Origin: Chaunax sp. Z400
Taxonomy: Eukaryota; Chordata; Actinopteri; Lophiiformes; Chaunacidae
NCBI GenBank assembly: GCA_037577475.1
Contig: CM075189.1
Span: 34,956,786-35,020,785 of the forward strand
Length of the DNA: 64,000 bases
Direction of reading: 5' to 3'
A model generated the notes under the pieces. The model was not told where the DNA came from, ran no database searches, and saw only the letters and a program-made list of their open reading frames with translations. Below, piece by piece: positions 12,450 through 24,624 of the stretch (its first letter is position 1; the number at the start of each line of letters is the position of its first letter). The position numbers and the translations under genes were made by a program.

Positions 12450-12750
12450 GGTGCCGCCGTCTCCGAAAGAGCTAACAGCTAGCACCAATGGCCATGGCTC
12501 CCCCGGGCACCACCCAGCCAACGGCATCATCTCGCCTTCAGACGACAAAATGGCGCAGCGACTGCAACAACTGTAAACTGAGAACCCTGGAAAATCCATA
12601 TCCGTCTTCCTCAACCCTGACGATGTCACCAGGCCACACTTCCGCATCGATGACAAGTTCTACTGACACAGAAGACGTGTGAAAATGTTTGTGTCTGCTC
12701 ACAGACACCCCAATGAATCTCTGAGGCGTCACATCAGAGGGTACGGAGAC
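12450..12750 (+). pseudogene. Unidentified gene-like fragment with in-frame stops
   Basis: One plus-strand frame gives protein-like text: VPPSPKELTASTNGHGSPGH, then ISPSDDKMAQRLQQL, a TAA, then LNPDDVTRPHFRIDDKFY, a TGA, then RRRVKMFVSAHRHPNESLRR, closing at a stop near 12752. The composition and motif density look like an ordinary conserved protein rather than chance. Two internal stops without intron signals suggest a processed pseudogene or a decayed exon. I do not recognise the parent protein. Confidence 0.4.
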
Positions 12751-12752
12751 TG

Positions 12753-13550
12753 AAAATCAGGCAGGTGTTTCTCTTTGTAAACACTGCACACACTCCTTTC
12801 CACCATCCTAAGGTTGATGCATCAAAGCCTTGCTGCTCGACTGACTCTTTAAACCAAAAAACACACAATGTCCTACTACTGACGAATGACGTCCTGTTTG
12901 GCGGACGGTGCACAACAGACCTGATGTCCCCCAGCTGTTGCCACGGAGAGCCCTTTCCTAACGAGCTGGCCTTAACAAGACTTATCAGCCTGGGCTCCTA
13001 AGAAAAGGGGCGAATTTAAGTGGAATAAGTTCTGTGGAGTTCAACGCACAAGTGTATGTGTGTGTATATGTACGCCTAAGGGTTTCACACACACTTCTTC
13101 AGACAGAGGGAGAAAAGCTCCTTGTTTGCTGCATTTCCACCTTTTTATTTTAGATCAGAGGTGGCGATGGCTGAATTAGAAAGACAAGGTGTGACTGATG
13201 TAACTGAATGTAATGTGAGGTGAACTGAACAAAACGTCTCTTCTCTGTTAACCATGTTTTAGCCCCCCTTTCTTTTAAAAAAAAAAAAATCCCTGTACCT
13301 TGATTAGTGGCACGTTTTTCATCAAAAAATCTTTCTCAGGTATTTATCTTTTTAATACACATTATTCCCTTTCAAGATGTTTTAAATATTTCTCGACGAT
13401 GCTCACATTTCATGGTAACGATGATGAAATGTACCAAAGAACTATGTTTCAAAGATAAACATACTTTTTACATATCCCTAAGCTTCTAATTTTGTTCCAA
13501 CTGATTGAATCTACTGAGAAGAATGTTAAGTTGCCGTTCATTCTTAAGGC
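12753..13550. other. Noncoding stretch
   Basis: No gene, RNA gene or transposon end was recognised. An A-rich run lies near 13278-13290. Confidence 0.4.
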
Positions 13551-13923
13551 CTGGTCACACCAGCATTTAAAAAGGCAAAAATTAGCTGCAATGAAATTGT
13601 TTAGTGGCTTTGCTTGTGCGATTAAATGCTAACTTCTTAGGGAAGTGAGAACTGTAGAGCTTCCTGCCCAAAAATGAGGAAGCTATTAGCTTATTAGCTT
13701 AAATTTTACTGCAAATATATGTCAGTTTCGAAAATATTGATTATTAGTCTCCTTGATTACCTTGGGAAAAAACGTTTTCCGACATTCCACTAACAAAACG
13801 ATTTACTGGTAATGAAGAAAAGTGTATTGCAGCCTAATAATCACTGTCACCAACTGTGTAGAGCCTCATATTTTGCAGGCAGACACAGATTTATTTCATT
13901 ATGCCACTTTGCGTTGTGACTGG
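13551..13923. mobile_element. Candidate MITE
   Basis: The left end reads GGCCTGGTCACAC. The right end, on the opposite strand, reads GGCCCAGTCACAA, an imperfect inverted pair about 370 bp apart. No coding sequence lies between. No clear target-site duplication is visible, so the family is unassigned. Confidence 0.35.
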
Positions 13924-16900
13924 GCCTCACATAATGGTTAAATCTTAAATGGACAAAGATGTTAACTTAATGAAACTGGTTAAGTATAATACAGTTGTTC
14001 TCTTACTATACAGGGTGCTTGGTGTGTAGAAAATCGAACCCAGCGTCTAGAGTCATGAGGAATCACATTTAGCAGGAGTGTATTGATGGAACAGAAGAAA
14101 AGGTGTGGATTAAATGAGGACAGGCAAAGAATAGCTGGTGAGTCACGACTATTTTTCTGCCACAATCACGATCAGTCAAGGTACTCAACTGGGTGCAGCA
14201 CATCCTGTTGCTCATCATGTAAGCGTGTCTAGAGCTGGTGATTGAAGAAGCTGACAGTTGTTTGCGTCACGCAGTCGCTCTGTTATTTTTTTGGAGACTG
14301 CCTCTGATAATTGTCCCCCGTCTCCTCTGCTTCGTTGGTCGTTTTTCATGAGCTTTGTGTGCATGCATGTGAGTGTTCACTGAGAGCCAAACCACATTGA
14401 ATTATACCCTCGGTGGGGGGGTATCAGTCGCTGGGTTCTATCGTTTCTCACCAGACACGAGTCAACCATGGGGGGGATGGATAGAGGAGGGAGAGAGGGA
14501 GACAAGAGCCCCTCTGGTCCTTTGAAGAGCGAAGATAGGCCTTGCCCTGGAACTCTTGCCATCTTTTTCTCTCCGGGTTTCCGCTCTCCTCCGTTTTCTC
14601 TTCAGAGGTCTGGCACCTTTTCGTTCTGGAAATCCAGAAAAAAACAAAAAAAAACCTCTCTCTCCTCCTACTTGGTACTAGTCCAACCTCGTGTTTACTC
14701 TGCTTTTACTGATTTAATTATGATCTGTTCAGGGGAGGTGGCGGATTAAACAGACGAGCTTTAACGCTGCCCCTTTATCTTAATGAATTTGAGACTCGAC
14801 GCTATCTACAAACGGAGTGATGGGGTTCGCCAAGCACTAAAATGCTGCTTCCAGTGTTGGTGGATAGGCAGGGTATGAGACGCTTACCAGTGCACCACTG
14901 GTTCCAGTTACATGTATGTAAATATCAAGGTGATGCTCCTGCACTGTTTTTCTTTTTAAAAGACAGACGTATGATCATTCGTAAGACTCCCGTTGCGTTA
15001 TCCGCTCTGGAAGTGCTGTTGTGCGAATTTCCCGTGCTTAACTACTGAGTGAATGTTTTACGACATCTGTCCTGGTGTTGTGTGTGAGACGGTGTGTTTG
15101 AATGGAAACAAAGGAAAATAACCAAAGGCGGTGCAGAATGTGAAAGCGGGAGTGTCAGTGTGCATTTTCAGCACTTTTTCAAGTCAGGCTCAAGTGTTGT
15201 TAAATTTATGATTAGTCATAAAGATCATTTATTCATTGGAAAATAGAGTAAATGTGAAGTTGCTTTCTCATCACCCTCTAATGTTTGATTGAGAGTGTTT
15301 TGAAATGACTCAGATATTTCAGGTACCAAACTTCCCTCCACACCTCAGTGTCTGCTCAGAGGATTTTTTTTTTCCTCTTTCAGGGAACATAGATAATTAT
15401 AATTAACTTTTTTTTTTTTTTTTAAGCAGCGAAGATTGTTGCTGTTGGTCTGGACTGCAGACAGGCCAGTCTAGTTCCTGGACACTCTTACTCTGATGCC
15501 AGGCTGGGACGTCTGTGTAAAAGACATGGTCTGGATGGCAGCATATGTTGTATGTATCTTTCTGCATTAGTGGTGCCTTCACTGATGTGCAAGTTACGCA
15601 TGCCATGAGCACAAAGAGAGTCATTTTACGGCCTAAGGGCGAGTAGATAATGACTTTATTTTTGGGTGATTTAATAAGTGCTTTATCCTGACTACTACTA
15701 ATATACAGTACATGCTAATAAGCTGCTAGTTAAAGTTTTATATGTACTCGCTCATCCAGAGTGTCACCAAATAAATACAGGATAACACATTTTATGTTCT
15801 TTATCAAACTGGCGTCCATAAAAATGTGTTTTTACAGGTTTCTCCATTGCACTCATGTCCCCGTTCTACCTACCTGGTCCTCATCAATGTTTCCAGCGAT
15901 TGAAACTAAACCTTCCTCTTAAATAGGCCACGTAACCTCAGCCGTCAGGCAGCCTGTCCAGTTTGTGCGTGTTTGTGGGTATAAAGTTCCGCGAGAGAGG
16001 CCGGGCTGTAACTCAAGAAACTGGAAGAGTTTGCTTGATCTGCCATCATATGTGTCTGTGTGTTCATGTCCTAAACTTAACTCCAGAGTCAATCCCACAA
16101 TGCTCAGAGGAGCTATCATAGATCCAGAACCTCAACGTTGAAGCGTTTAGGCAGGCTGGCTGTTGACCACCTCACCACCTCACTGACCTGACACTCAAAC
16201 ACACACAGTGGTGTAATCCCTGCTCCGTGCAGCATCTATCTTTCATGTCCGTCCTTGTGTCCTCCAGCCCTCAATGCATGTACTTGTGCATGAGCGCATG
16301 AACTTGTTTCAGTGCCAGTGTGCACTTATCTCCATTACTGAATCACATGTATTCAGAGTTTGGAGGCGGGGGAGAGAGGGAGGGCAACTAGGATGGGGCT
16401 CTGCTTTTCAGATCACATATTGTGGGTGTCTCCCCACCTTTTACCCTTGTTCAGCTTCAGCTGCTACTTTCTGGCTGAGCTGCAAAACCACACATCCTCA
16501 TAATGGCCCAGTCACAGCTGGTACTAAATCCCACATCATTAAGCTGATAGTTCCCAGTTCTTATTGACTGACACATATTAAACCCATTATAAAGTTCCTG
16601 ATTAACACACTCTTGACTCTTTAAGTGCTTGTGTACCTACTGTTTTATTCTCCAGCGGGTTTTAGGTTCATAATGGCATAGCTGCTCCGTGTGTTGAACA
16701 TTTGTTGAACTCTCCTCAGATCTCGTAGTTTTGCTAGAAATATAACAAAAGTCACCATGAGTGCACAAAAAGGCAGAGATTTTGATGTTTCATAAGATCA
16801 AACTGGGATAAAATTTGTATGGTAGGCATTGATCTGAGAGTGAGGGTGGAAAAGAGAACAGAGAGAGTGCAAGCAGGATCACCACCTTGGTAAGCACTCG

Positions 16901-18428
16901 GATTCGTCTCGGTCCTTACAGTTGTGTTAATACAATGCATGAAGTTCACAGTTTGTGGTATGAGCCGGATTCAGATGGATAATTATCACATATTTAAGTT
17001 GGTTTGGGGGGTGCAGATTGGTGTGGGTATTTAAAAAAAAAAGAAAAGAAGCTCAAGCTCATTTCTGGGACATGATAAATGAAAAGCTGCAGTGGCAGTC
17101 ACGGCACAATACAAGTTACCTGCTTGTTAACTCAGCATAAAAGGCGGGTAAAAGTTTTATTTGTTTTTATTTTGCTGTGTAGGCAGAGCTTAGTGGAGAT
17201 GAATGAGAGGCGATGATGACTCAGTGGAGATAAAGAGAGACAGGCAGGTTTGCGGAGTGAAGTCTGGACATAGAGCAGAAGAAATATCCAGTCAAACAAA
17301 AGTCAAAAATACCTTAGACAAGGAGGAGGCCGTGACGGAAGCATGGAACAGGTAACGAAACGATGTGGCGACAAGTGGCTCCAAATGCAGCAGGCTGATG
17401 ACCTGAGGAGAACCAGGTGAGTAGACTGTTTCAATCAGGAGGAGTAGCAGAGGAGGCCAGATGAGGTGCAAACAGGATCAATGTGATCAGCAGATCAGAT
17501 CTGATCAGCAGAGACAGACAACATAGTATTAATAATAAAGAGTGCTAAATGAACACTGCTGTAAACTAATAAATAAATACATAAATACTAAGATAGTAAT
17601 ATATCATCTAAAAATAGGATAGAAGGTTCAGGTTCATACATGATATTACAATAGGATTATATATGTGCATGTGTGCACATTCACACGCTGCATAGATAAT
17701 TAGAATATAATAAATTTATAAGATGTTCTAAAAAATAAGATAATTATGTAATTAACATAATTGCATTCCATATTACATACAAATTAATCCAGGTATCAAG
17801 TAGAATATCTAATACTTCCTTGTTAATGAGGAGGAAAATGTTCTATTATCTTGGTAAAATCCCTCAAATTACATGCAGGACTTCTCCCGTATTAAAAATC
17901 TGAACGTATGTATTTTAAAGGAGATGTCTTTGTTCTGTGTGTTTGTGTTTTGCAGGCTTCAGGTTCCCACATCACACCTGTGTGCGTTGAATCTTAAAGG
18001 ATGTGAAAACAGACCTGTGGTGGATGATCAATAGCATTGGGCCAGAAATCCTACTCCGGACGCTCCAGGTTCTGGTCAGCTCTGCTTTAAATTCCTCTGG
18101 GGGGGGAATCGGCCAATGTTGTGCCACATCAGAGATTTAATGCTGTGAACCATCGACTATTGTGTCCATGATCTAACCTGTCACTATGTAATGGATGAAT
18201 GCTTTACAACCAATGAGGCTCCACATGTTTGGCTGTAACCTGAAACAGAGACGCCACTGTAAACTTTGCCCGCATTGATTTTTGACGCTGCCTTTGAGAC
18301 TGTTGACATTGTGGCAAGAAAGTTTTCTCCTAGAGAAGAAAAACACTGAGACCGTCCTCCTCACGAAGACTGTCTCTCCTCCTGTTCTTCACATAAGCAC
18401 TTTTTCTGTCAGGGTTCTCATTAGTTTG

Positions 18429-18431
<3 letters not shown>
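13924..18431. other. Noncoding stretch without recognised features
   Basis: Short open frames here are not supported by codon pattern, splice context or similarity. No transposon ends or RNA genes were noticed. Intergenic or intronic sequence. Confidence 0.4.

Positions 18432-18476
<45 letters not shown>
18432..18476. repeat. (GT)n microsatellite
   Basis: About 22 uninterrupted GT units. Confidence 0.95.
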
Positions 18477-18477
<1 letters not shown>

Positions 18478-20454
18478 TCATACTTGTTGAAAAACCTGGT
18501 GCTACCAGATTTGTTTATTGCTGTCTTTATATTTGATGTTTTATTTGATAAATTGCTTATTTACATCAGGTGAGAGGTTCAGGATTCTTCTGGAGACACA
18601 AAGGTCAAACTGGTTCTGTTTTAGCCAATAAAAAAAACACTCAAAAAAACCACTGAAAACTGAGAAAACATGACCAAATAGAAAGATTAGATTATTTTAA
18701 TTGATGGCTACGAGTGACTAATCATCGGAATTATGTTATGCATGTAAAACTAAATAGTCAAACTCATTAATTTAGTTGATAGATTTTCACTCGACAAACT
18801 ATAGAAACAAATGAGACACAGATCTGAATGTTTTCTTGTCAGCTTTTGCAGCTGCTCTACAATGCATACATCCAAGAGGGTCATGTTGACATTGCGTCTC
18901 CTGCAATGCAACTGTTGCACATTAGCAATAAGACGTTGCAAATTATGGACTATTTATTTTATGGTCTCTCCTGAATGACAGACCACTTGCAGCCCCCCCT
19001 CTTCCCACCTTACCAGTCCTCTCTTTCCCTCATCCTCCTCCATCCCTCATTAGCCCTTCATCAGTGCTGAATTATCCTGCTGTTCTATTATTCTCCAGAG
19101 GCGGCTGGCGCTGACGCAGCGTTGAGGAGTTGTGCTGTCGTTTTTTGTTTTTTTCCCCCCCCTCCCTCCTCTCACATCTGCACGAGGGAGGGAAGCTACC
19201 ATCCCAGAGGGGCCTCGGAGAAGGGCGAGCCAAGAAAGGCACGTGTGACGGAAAGGCGGATGGGACACATTAAACTTCCAGCAAGAAAGAGATGAGACAG
19301 AGGGGACAGATGGATAAAGGAAGTGACAGAAGGAAGAATGACATAGCATGGATCCACCAGAGACTTTTGGCCTAAGCTCCGGCACACATTGGCAATCTTC
19401 AATAAGTCGCTTTGCTCTCTAATCTCTCTTTTTTATCTCTTTCTCCATAAACCCACAGTTCAAAGACCCCCCTGCTCCTCCCTTCCTGTTCCCACATTAA
19501 TTAAATCCGTGTGTAATTACGATCATCAAGAAAGGAATCTCAGGAAAGTAAGAAGAATTGGTCACATCCTCGTATCTTTGAAGTGAAATTACTCGAGCAA
19601 ACTTTACAGCCAGAAATAAAGACGCCACACAGTACAGGAGGGAAAGGAGGGGGCTTCGAATGAAAAATGACAGATCTGAACTGAGCTATGCCTCGGCCTG
19701 AGATCTGAACCCGCTGTGAGGACATGGAAGGGCTGAGAGAAGGGACCGTTTAACCCACAGAGATCAATAAAGACGGTGTGATGATCTGTTTCGGTGGCTG
19801 AATATCAAGGCTGCCTGTCCTCATTCCCCCGACCTTACAGCAAATGTTTCCCCCCCGGCATCATGAAAACAGTTTGTAATTATTCATCAGCTGCTCTAGA
19901 GACTGGAGGGCATCTAAGTGCAGCGATGACTCTGTTCTAGGAATGCAAGATATACAACAGGCTGATGAATCATCTGCCAGATAATGAGAAATTAATATCA
20001 TCATAATATCATATGATACCTGAAAAATAGAACCCATTATGCAAAGCAAAACTGCTTTCATAGATCTAACAAGAGCAGCATCTACAAATCTAATGCAGGA
20101 GGTACCAGTATGCACCTTTAGGTCGAGATTTTTAGAGCATGAGAAAGAATGAAAAAATCAGTTAATAAAGTGACAAAACTCCCATCAGGTTAAATTCAGG
20201 TTTAAGTTTTTAGATTTCTCTATTTCAGAAATCAGCCTCGGCCACATTACAGCGCCCTGTCACTCCGGAGTGAGCCAATAACCTTTGAGCTGTCAGTCAT
20301 CGCCTGCGCCTCCAGGCTAACCTGCTGCAATCATCTTTTCTTCATCCTGCCATTATCCTCCCTTCCTCCATCTGCCCTTCTCTCCTCCTACATGGACTCC
20401 TCAGGCCAGGGCAGGGCAGACGCATGAATAATTTCTACAACAGAGCCATATTTA
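18477..20454. other. Noncoding stretch
   Basis: Includes a pyrimidine-rich patch near 18990-19040 and another near 19140-19175. No gene is recognised. Confidence 0.4.
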
Positions 20455-20640
20455 TTATGACCTCCGCCAAGGGAGGAGGTTATGTTTTTGCCGTCGTTGG
20501 TTGGTTTGTTAACAGGATGAAAGTGAAGTGGCCCAAGGAAGAATCGATTAGATTTTGGTGGTTTTTGTCGAATAACTTTCAAACTAATAATGATATCAAC
20601 ATGTTTCCATAGGTTTTCAGGGTCAAAATATCAAAATAAA
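20455..20640 (+). repeat. Interspersed repeat of the CCTCCGCCAAGG...GGTTATG type
   Basis: The phrase GACCTCCGCCAAGGGAGGAG followed by GTTATGTTTTTGCCG and GGTTTGTTAACAGGATGAA resembles a repeat head seen many times in fish and other marine animal genomes. The classification is uncertain to me. Confidence 0.4.
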
Positions 20641-21489
20641 ATATATACATGGTTAAATTATGACAGAAGTACTGCTTTTGGGTGTAATGGAAATATGGGG
20701 AAACTGAGCTGAGAATCCCAAAGAATCAAGGAAGTTAAAGACAGCGGCTGAAATTTCAGACCAAACTGAGGTAATAATATTGGCAAAATCTGCGATTTTA
20801 CTTAATCTGATTACAGAACAAATTGTTCACATTTATAATCCAATGCATACCCAGAGCAGCAGCAATACTTCTCTAGTATTTATCTTCTACTTATTTTACT
20901 AATCAGATACTTAGAAGGTTGGAATATTCAGAGGAATGTGTATTGTGTAATAAAGACAGTCTTCAATGCAGTTAATCAGTCTATTATATTTATTTCAATT
21001 ATAAAGTCTGTTTCTGTTAATATTTTACGTTGAAATATATATTTTAAATAATATAGACATTTAATATGAGAATATTAATCATTTTATATGAGAAATTTAC
21101 ATTAATTTAAATAAAATATTTATAAACATCATTCTATATAAGAAATTTACATTACTTTAAATAAAATATTTATACATCATCTTACATAATAAATGTGCAA
21201 AATACAATATTTTTCAACGTCATTTAAAATTTAATTAGAACACCTCAAAACACAACAAAAGTTATATCAGTCTAGACTGAATCTTTTTTCCCAACAATCC
21301 CCCCAACAAGTCTGTCTCTCTGAGACAGAGAGAGAGACAGAGAGAGAGACAGAGAGACACAGAGACAGACCCAACGATCCACCTTGAGCAAGCACTAGGC
21401 GACAGTGGCGACGAAAAACTTCCTTACAAGGCAGAAACGTCGAGCAGATCCGAGACTCAAGGTGGGCGGTTTTCTGCTTTGACCGGTTG

Positions 21490-21492
<3 letters not shown>
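20641..21492. other. AT-rich noncoding stretch
   Basis: AT-rich, with a near-repeat of GAAATTTACATTA...TTTAAATAAAATATTTATA around 21090-21175. A short GAGACA run at 21318-21370 foreshadows the main array. No gene. Confidence 0.4.
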
Positions 21493-21551
<59 letters not shown>

Positions 21552-21570
21552 GAGAGACAGACAGAGAGAC

Positions 21571-21601
<31 letters not shown>

Positions 21602-21782
21602 CAGAGACAGAGAGAGAGAGACAGACAGAGAGACAGAGAGAGAGAGACAGAGAGAGAGAGACAGACAGAGAGACAGAGAGAGACAGAGACAGACAGACAC
21701 AGAGAGACAGAGACAGAGAGACAGACAGAGAGACACAGAGAGAGACAGACAGAGAGACACAGAGAGAGAGAGAGAGAGACAC

Positions 21783-21815
<33 letters not shown>

Positions 21816-22103
21816 CAGACAGAGAGAGACAGAGACAAAGAGAGAGAGAGACAGAGAGAGCCAGAGAGAGAGATAGAGAGACAGACAGACACAGAGAGAC
21901 AGAGAGAGACAGAGACAGAGAGACAGACACAGAGAGAGAGACAGAGAGACAGAGAGAGAGGGACAGAGAGAGAGTGACACAGAGACACAGAGACAGACAG
22001 AGACACAGAGACAGAGACAGACAGACAGAGACAGACAGACAGAGACAGACAGACACAGACAGAGTGAGAGAGAGAGAGGCAGAGGGAGACGGGGAGGGAG
22101 GGA
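21493..22103. repeat. GA/GACA polypurine simple-sequence array
   Basis: About 600 bp almost entirely of GA steps with interspersed ACAG, nearly pure purine plus C on the plus strand. The long open frames here (RERERETER on plus, SLSLSVSLC on minus) are by-products of a stop-free repeat and are not genes. Such mirror-rich polypurine DNA can form triplex structures. Confidence 0.95.
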
Positions 22104-22118
22104 CAGACATGACACAGA

Positions 22119-22345
22119 CATGTCCCTGTCCCTCACAAGAAGCTCAAAACACAAAATTCTGATCAACAAAAACTCACCTCTAATTCACAAACACAATATA
22201 ACAGACCCAGAAGGACACTATGACATCATCAATGGAACAATCAATAACATCAATATATCAATTTCAAGCATCTATGGTCCAAACACAGATGACCCAACTT
22301 TCTACCACAATTTCTTTACATCACACATTTTATCACTACTACTTA
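22119..22345 (+). pseudogene. L1-like LINE ORF2 endonuclease fragment
   Basis: The frame reads HKILINKNSPLIHKHNITDP, then GHYDIINGTINNINISISSI, then YGPNTDDPTFY. This matches the middle of the AP-type endonuclease of L1-clade LINEs: a beta strand, a DPxG turn, and a [IV]YGPNxDDPxF motif. It is only about 70 residues, bounded by the GA array on the left and by unrelated sequence on the right, so it is a fragment. Confidence 0.7.
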
Positions 22346-22422
22346 GTGTAGGGTGAGGGTAGGTCAGTCGACCCCCACCTCACCATGCCCTGCGACTTCA
22401 GCCCTGGTTTCGCCTTGCTTGA

Positions 22423-23979
22423 ATGATCAAACATGGTCATTCCCTTGGAACAACAATCTGCTCGCCATTGTGGAGATACAACCCCACAATTCACCTAAAG
22501 ATAACGCCCGTAATCACACCTTAGGGTCTGTACCCACACAACATTTGCCTTCCCTTAACATATCAAAGAGGACCTGGTTTCACCCCTCCTGACCCCTTGC
22601 TGAGTACCAGAGACACACCAGGGTATCAGCCTGCAACTCAGGAGACCATGAGACTGCTTTCTGTTCCAAACCACAGGATCCAAAACCCTGCATGGGTTCA
22701 GAAACTGGGAATCAATGAATCAATAAAAATCTAACAATCCAACCAACCTTCCATGCCAAAAGGTTCACCATACCTCCTGCCTCTTCTCCTCTTCCTCTCA
22801 TCACGGAAGCAAGAGAAGAAATGTGTTCATGACTGTGTAAGCATGATTTCTGGGAAGCTGAACTCTGCAACATGTTCTAATGGATCATTTCTGATGTTCT
22901 CTTTATTATTGTGTGTTTACTCCTTTTGTAATATGTTTTGTGTTTTGAATTTGATGAGCACATAGTGATGATTTTCTTCCTGTATCCCTTTGAGTTCATG
23001 TTTATTGCATGTGTGCTTTGATGCCTCCTTCCAGTGGAGAGACTCAGATGTCTCGCCTATTGTTTCTATGCCAGCTGGTGATGTGAACGCATATCTTACA
23101 GTAAAATAGAACACGCCCTTACTTCCGGCAGCTGTGAGGATTTAAAAGCCGCGGCGCGAAGCAGCTCGCTCTCTTGCTCCGCTTGCTCCTACCTCCACCT
23201 GACATGAATTCATGTCAAGCGGAGCAAGAGAGCGAGCTGCTTCGCGCCGTGCCTTTTGAAGCCTCACAGCTGCCGGAAGTAAGGGCGTGTTCTATTTTAC
23301 TGTAAGATATGCGTTCACATCACCAGCTGGCATAGAAACAATAGGCGAGACATCTGAGTCTCTCCACTGGAAGGAGGCATCAAAGCACACATGCAATAAA
23401 CATGAACTCAGAGGGATACAGGAAGAAAATCATCACTATGTGCTCATCAAATTCAAAACAAGAAACATATTACAAAAGGAGTAAAACACACAACAATAAA
23501 GCGAACATCAGAAATGATCCATTAGAACATGTTGCAGAGTTCAGCTTCCCAGAAATCATGCTTACACAGTCATGAACACATTTCTTCTCTTGCTTCCGTG
23601 ATGAGAGGAAGAGGAGAAGAGGCAGGAGGTATGGTGAACCTTTTGGCATGGAAGGTTGGTTGGATTGTCAGATTTTTATTGATTCATTGATTCCCAGTTT
23701 CTGAACCCATGCAGGGTTTTGGATCCTGTGGTTTGGAACAGAAAGCAGTCTCATGGTCTCCTGAGTTGCAGGCTGATACCCTGGTGTGTCTCTGGTACTC
23801 AGCAAGGGGTCAGGAGGGGTGAAACCAGGTCCTCTTTGATATGTTAAGGGAAGGCAAATGTTGTGTGGGTACAGACCCTAAGGTGTGATTACGGGCGTTA
23901 TCTTTAGGTGAATTGTGGGGTTGTATCTCCACAATGGCGAGCAGATTGTTGTTCCAAGGGAATGACCATGTTTGATCAT
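22423..23979. repeat. Large inverted repeat (about 763-bp arms, 30-bp loop)
   Basis: The left arm 22423-23185 is the reverse complement of the right arm 23216-23979. The loop carries the small palindrome GACATGAATTCATGTC (23201-23216, sharing its last base with the right arm). Coordinate sums of matching points stay at 46401-46402, so the arms have almost no net indels. They differ at scattered bases (for example TTTAAAAGCCGCG versus CTTCAAAAGGCACG near the loop, and two residue changes in a 65-codon mirrored frame). The pair of mirrored open frames (22917-23114 minus, 23287-23484 plus) has no recognised function. It could be a fold-back transposon or a head-to-head duplicated unit. No target-site duplication was identified. 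Confidence 0.92.
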
Positions 23980-24624
23980 GTTTGACCACAACTGCTTCAA
24001 AAACCGCACAATAGCCACAACTCTGACAGTTTGGTGGAGAGTCAATAAAATAAAAAACTACCACACAAACACCTATATGACACAATCCAGACTTCACAGC
24101 AAATAAATCACCTCAAACAGGCAATAAATGGAAATAAGAAGGGATCACACACCTCCACCACATTTTTGACCAAAACATCATGCTAACATTAGTGCTAACC
24201 CTAACATTCTATTATCCTCCTCTCTATGCATACTCAGCAATCTGGATACACACGACCTACGCTCAAAAGTAATCACAGTGCACCTACTTGTAGCCCAGAA
24301 AACAATACTACTGAAACTACAGAAAGAAACAACATACTTCCATGGAACAATCAGCTATACAAAAAAAAAACCCAACTTTAACAATTCCATAAAATATACT
24401 CAACAATCCCCCGCTGCATTATACTATCTGTGAGTTAAAACACAAATATAAATAAAAACATCAAACTGGGGGGAGACTAGAAATAACAATCTGTAGGAAT
24501 GTACAACCAGAAAGCACTAACTTGAAACAACCAAGCCCATCCTACAAATGTAAACAGGTTACGATCTGCATTGCTAATACTAAAGTCACTATTTGATGAA
24601 TAAAAATTAAAAAAAATACTTATC
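23980..24624 (+). other. Noncoding stretch with possible L1 C-terminal relic
   Basis: Around 24230-24430 one plus frame reads LRSKVITVHLLVAQKTILLK and continues for about 45 residues, faintly like the helical C-terminus of L1 ORF2. It may be debris of the element whose endonuclease lies at 22119-22345, but the intervening reverse transcriptase is absent. Nothing else is recognised up to the kinase stop codon. Confidence 0.3.

Noticed and set aside
21267..22169. Open frames of 160-300 codons made of SLSVSLC or RERETER
   Set aside because: Simple-sequence by-products of the GA/GACA array.
22423..23979. Inverted repeat as a pure assembly fold-back
   Set aside because: Arms differ at scattered substitutions and the loop is asymmetric. 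This argues against, but does not fully exclude, an artefact; kept as a finding with a test.
24240..24440. Confident L1 ORF2 C-terminus
   Set aside because: Similarity is faint and confined to one helix-like phrase. Kept only as a possibility in the noncoding entry.
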